Shown here in pieces: positions 61,083 through 64,000 of a stretch of 64,000 bases of DNA. A program made the position numbers and the translations under genes. A model generated the notes under the pieces. The model had not been told where the DNA came from and did no database searches. It saw nothing but the letters and a program-made list of their open reading frames with translations. The first letter of the stretch is position 1. Every line of letters starts with the position of its first letter. Origin of the DNA: Kordiimonadales bacterium IMCC3096 (GTDB lineage Bacteria; Pseudomonadota; Alphaproteobacteria; Minwuiales; Minwuiaceae); the NCBI GenBank assembly GCA_016865035.1, contig CP018227.1, forward strand, positions 2,447,501 to 2,511,500. Direction: 5' to 3'.

Positions 61083-61820
61083 ATGGCGCTCGTGACACGA
61101 CAGGATGACAATGGGCTGGCGATACTCAGTCTCAACAGGCCGGAGGCGCTGAACGCGCTGTCACCCAGCCTGTTCGTTGAACTGGACGCCCATGTGCAGG
61201 CACTCAACGAACAGTCGGAGGAGATCGGCGTCGTGATCCTGCGCGGGGAGGGACGGTCGTTCTCCGCCGGCAATGACCTGAAGGCGATCCAGAGCGGTGA
61301 CGTGCCGCCGGTACCGACCTTCCAGTCCTCCACCATCGACCTGATCGAGAACCTGCCGCAGCCGGTGATCTGTGCCGTGCAGGGGCACTGCTACACCGGG
61401 GCGCTGGAACTGGCGCTGGCCGCGGACCTGATCGTTGCCGGGGAATCGGCGAAGTTCTGCGACACCCACGGCAAGTGGGGCATGTCGCCGAAGTGGGGCA
61501 TGAGTCGTCGCCTGCCGCAGCGGGTCGGTGTGCAGCGGGCCAAGCAGATGATGTATTCGGGCGCTCCGGTCTCCGGCGCGGAGGCCGTCGCCATCGGTCT
61601 GGCGCTGGAATGCGTGCCCGACGCGGACCTGCTGGGGCATGTCACGGCGATGGCCCGGTCGTTCCTGGAGAATTCCTGGTTCACCCTGCGTGCCGACAAG
61701 ATGCTGGTGAACCAGGGTCAGAACCACGGCCATTGGGGCGCCCTGGAATTCGAACGCCGCAACAGCCCTGGCCGCAGCGCCGAGGTCGAGGAACGGTTGA
61801 AGGCCTTCGGGAAGGGCTGA
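61083..61820 (+). CDS. Enoyl-CoA hydratase/isomerase-family protein
   Basis: A 245-residue crotonase-fold protein. The oxyanion strand is FSAGNDLKAI and the glycine-rich helix is GHCYTGALELALAADL, whose Glu sits at the first catalytic position. The usual second Glu region is replaced by HGKWGMSPKWGMSRRLP, so hydration by the two-Glu mechanism is doubtful. GGGGAGGA precedes ATG 61083. Substrate unknown; the adjacent convergent molybdenum hydroxylase may be linked. Confidence 0.87.
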   Translation: MALVTRQDDNGLAILSLNRPEALNALSPSLFVELDAHVQALNEQSEEIGVVILRGEGRSFSAGNDLKAIQSGDVPPVPTFQSSTIDLIENLPQPVICAVQGHCYTGALELALAADLIVAGESAKFCDTHGKWGMSPKWGMSRRLPQRVGVQRAKQMMYSGAPVSGAEAVAIGLALECVPDADLLGHVTAMARSFLENSWFTLRADKMLVNQGQNHGHWGALEFERRNSPGRSAEVEERLKAFGKG

Positions 61821-61821
61821 A

Positions 61822-61845
61822 CTGCCGCCGCCTGAATGGCGGCAG
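61822..61845. terminator. Hairpin between convergent genes
   Basis: CTGCCGCC and GGCGGCAG are exact complements around an eight-base loop, directly after the hydratase stop and before the end of the convergent hydroxylase gene. It could end both transcripts. Confidence 0.5.
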
Positions 61846-61903
61846 CGGTCCACATTCTGATCACATCACCGGCCCGCTCCCCTGCGTGCCGGTGGTCTCT
61901 GGC

Positions 61904-64000
61904 TCAGCCCTGTGCGGCGTTGATGGCGCGCCAGATGGCCTGGGGCGTGGCCGGCATGTCGATGGTCGTGACGCCCAGATCGGACAGCGCGTCGATGATG
62001 CCATTGATCACCACCGGCGGTCCGGCGACGCAACCTGCCTCGCCGCAGCCCTTGGTGCCCAGCATGTTGGACTGGCAGGGGATCTCTTCGCGATTGAAGG
62101 TGAAGTAGGGCACGTCGTCGGCGCGGGGCATGCCGTAGTCCATGAAGGAACCGGCGACCAGCTGCCCGTCCTCGTCGTAGACCGCATGTTCCAGCAGGGC
62201 CTGGCCGACACCCTGCACGATGCCGCCGTGGACCTGGCTCTCGACGAACAGCGGGTTCACCACGCGTCCGAAGTCATCCACCACCGACCAGCGGTCGATG
62301 TTGACCCGGCCCGTCGCCGGATCGACCTCGATCTCCGCCACGTGGCAGCCGTTGGGATAGGTGATCGGGTTCAGCGCCGTGGTCTCGCGCGTGTCCAGGG
62401 TCTCGATCTGCCCGGCCAGCGCCATTTCCTTGGCCTTCTCCGCCAGATCGACAATGTCGATGGCCCGGTCGGTACCGACGACGCGGAAGTTGCCTTCCCC
62501 GAATTCGATGTCCACCGCGCTGGTCTCGAACAGTTCCGCCGCGGCTGCCTTGCCCTTGTCGATCACCGTGTCGGACATCTTGTTGATTGCGGTGCCGGTG
62601 GAGACCAGCGAGCGGGAGCCGCCGGTGCCGCCACCGGTCGGGATCGCGTCCGTGTCGCCCATGATGATGCGGATCCGCTCCGCATCCAGCCCCAGCCGGT
62701 CGCTGACGATCTGGGTGAAGGCGGTCTCATGCCCCTGACCGTTGGACTGGGTGCCGACGAAGATGGAGACCATGCCGTCATCCTCGAACCGGATCGCAGC
62801 CGATTCCTCGGGCATGCCTGCGGTGGCCTCCACGTAATAGGCGATGCCGCGTCCGCGCTTCCAGCCACGGGCCTCGGACTCGGCCCGACGGGCGGCGAAA
62901 CCGTCCCAGTCGGCTTCCTTCAGTGCGCGCTCCATGATGCGCGGGAAGTCACCGGAATCGTATTTCTCCCCCGTCGCGGTGGTGTAGGGCATCTGCTCCG
63001 GCTGCACGAAGTTGCGACGGCGCACCTCCTCCGGCCCGAGACCTGTCTCCGCCGCGATCCGGTTCACCAGCCGCTCGATCAGATAGATCGCTTCCGGCCG
63101 GCCCGCACCACGATAGGCGTCCACGGGCGTCGTGTTGGTCATGACGCCATGCACGTCCAGATACATTGTCGGCACGTGATAGACGCCGGGCAGCACCTTG
63201 GCATGGGCCGCCGTCGGAATCAGGCAGGACATGGTGGACAGGTAGGCGCCCAGATTGGCGGTGGTATGGACCCGCAGCCCCAGGAACTTCGCGTCCGCGT
63301 CGATGGCCATCTCGGCATAGGACCAGTGGTCGCGGCCCTGCGTGTCGGTCAGGAAGGCTTCCTGCCGCTCGGAGGTCCAGCGCACGGTCCGCTTCAGCTT
63401 TCGCGCGGCATAGGCCGACAGGATGTGTTCGGGATAGAAGAACAGCTTCATGCCGAAGCCGCCGCCCACGTCCGGCGTGACGATGCGGATCTGATCCGCC
63501 TCGATCCCCAGGCACCCGGCGAGCTGGCGCTTGATGCCCCAGCCACCCTGCGTCGGGGTATAGACGGTGACGCGATCCCCCTCCGCATCCCAGGTGGCGA
63601 TGGCGACCCGGGCTTCCATCGAATTGGCGACGACGCGCTGGTTGATGACCTCCACCCGCACGACCTTGTCGGCCTTGGCGAAGGCTGCTTCGGTCTCGGC
63701 CCTGTTGCCATGCTCGAAGTCGAAACAGAGATTGCCGGGCGCCGATTCGTGCAGCAGCGGCGCACCGGGTTCCTTGGCGGCGCGCGCATCGGAAACGGCG
63801 GGCAGCGGATCATAGTCCACCATCACCGCGTCGGCGGCATCCCGTGCGGCGGCCATGCTCTCCGCCACCACGAAGGCAATGCCGTCACCCACATGCCGGG
63901 CCTTGTCCACGGCCAGCGCCAGATGCGGCGGCTCGGCGCGACCGGAGCCGTCCTTGTTCTTCACCGGCCAGAGGCTCGGCAGTCCGCTGACACCGGCGTC
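61904..64000 (-). CDS. Molybdenum hydroxylase large subunit, form II CoxL-like (5' part outside window)
   Basis: The C-terminal ~698 residues of a xanthine dehydrogenase/CO dehydrogenase-family molybdopterin subunit; coding continues past the window edge (PSLWPVKNKDGSG is still inside the protein). The active-site loop is DAYRGAGRPEA, the form II signature, not AYRCSFR of true CO dehydrogenase. GGGFGMK, the Mo-site GGTGGSRSLVS and the catalytic Glu of GTKGCGEAGC are present. Form II enzymes oxidise aldehydes, N-heterocycles or unknown substrates. Small and FAD subunits are expected beyond the window. Confidence 0.9.
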   Translation of the reverse strand, partial: DAGVSGLPSLWPVKNKDGSGRAEPPHLALAVDKARHVGDGIAFVVAESMAAARDAADAVMVDYDPLPAVSDARAAKEPGAPLLHESAPGNLCFDFEHGNRAETEAAFAKADKVVRVEVINQRVVANSMEARVAIATWDAEGDRVTVYTPTQGGWGIKRQLAGCLGIEADQIRIVTPDVGGGFGMKLFFYPEHILSAYAARKLKRTVRWTSERQEAFLTDTQGRDHWSYAEMAIDADAKFLGLRVHTTANLGAYLSTMSCLIPTAAHAKVLPGVYHVPTMYLDVHGVMTNTTPVDAYRGAGRPEAIYLIERLVNRIAAETGLGPEEVRRRNFVQPEQMPYTTATGEKYDSGDFPRIMERALKEADWDGFAARRAESEARGWKRGRGIAYYVEATAGMPEESAAIRFEDDGMVSIFVGTQSNGQGHETAFTQIVSDRLGLDAERIRIIMGDTDAIPTGGGTGGSRSLVSTGTAINKMSDTVIDKGKAAAAELFETSAVDIEFGEGNFRVVGTDRAIDIVDLAEKAKEMALAGQIETLDTRETTALNPITYPNGCHVAEIEVDPATGRVNIDRWSVVDDFGRVVNPLFVESQVHGGIVQGVGQALLEHAVYDEDGQLVAGSFMDYGMPRADDVPYFTFNREEIPCQSNMLGTKGCGEAGCVAGPPVVINGIIDALSDLGVTTIDMPATPQAIWRAINAAQG

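Overview
The window is a GC-rich (roughly mid-60s %), gene-dense stretch of chromosome from an alphaproteobacterium, most like the Rhodospirillales and relatives. Pointers are the stand-alone F0 ATP synthase operon (atpI-atpB-atpE-b'-b, with no F1 genes attached), a GapR (DUF2312) protein, DivJ/PleC-like sensor kinases, a SUV3-type helicase, HisZ, an alphaproteobacterial-type RibA and a form II CoxL-type molybdenum hydroxylase. Overlapping start/stop codons (ATGA, GTGA, TGATG) are frequent, and TTG or GTG starts decide several genes. I saw no tRNA, rRNA, CRISPR array, insertion sequence or prophage.

Layout. 0-4.3 kb: a folate/corrinoid one-carbon operon (small PF13769 protein, MTHFR-like reductase, methyl-H4folate corrinoid methyltransferase, Fe-S/ASKHA corrinoid activator). 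4.4-9.3 kb: a NylB-like serine hydrolase, pyruvate kinase plus MOFRL glycerate kinase (a ttuE/ttuD-like pair) and 4-hydroxyproline epimerase. 9.3-11.5 kb: a PAS sensor kinase and a Sel1-like protein. 11.5-18.2 kb: a catabolic block (class III aminotransferase, FAD amine oxidoreductase, DUF4031-like protein, class II aldolase, butyrobetaine-hydroxylase-type dioxygenase, a Cys/Met-metabolism PLP enzyme, a GFA/CENP-V protein), followed to 20 kb by a feruloyl-CoA-synthase-like ligase.

20.1-32.2 kb is the most interesting part: a nonulosonic (sialic/legionaminic-type) acid and surface-glycan locus in five short units of alternating direction. These are neuB-neuC; a GT-B glycosyltransferase plus a MurJ/Wzx-like flippase; a WbpG-type sugar amidotransferase with dedicated HisF-like and HisH-like partners; a 56-residue protein, DUF115 (Maf-type) glycosyltransferase, B12/radical SAM enzyme and CMP-sugar synthetase; and a PglC/WcaJ-like phosphoglycosyl transferase. 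Together they suggest an amidino-modified nonulosonic acid placed on flagellin or another surface glycan. The amidotransferase has lost three of the four cysteines of its usual zinc site.

32-45.8 kb is mostly housekeeping: Hsp15-like S4 protein, SUV3-like helicase, hisZ, purA, an AEC transporter, an OmpR-family regulator, ribA, a DegP/HtrA protease, a 3-hydroxyacyl-CoA dehydrogenase that ends where a crotonase domain might follow, gapR and a TauE/SafE permease. 46-50 kb: a second DivJ/PleC-like kinase with a CtrA-like box nearby, hemH, and a pair of MaoC-type hydratase subunits, followed by an intergenic stretch built of two divergent copies of a double-hairpin repeat. 50-58.5 kb: parE, a DUF1185 protein, the F0 operon with hairpins after atpE and a clear terminator, typA (possibly leaderless) and an ICMT-like methyltransferase. 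58.6-64 kb: the tungstate importer tupBCA, an enoyl-CoA hydratase-like protein, and a molybdenum hydroxylase large subunit cut by the window edge.
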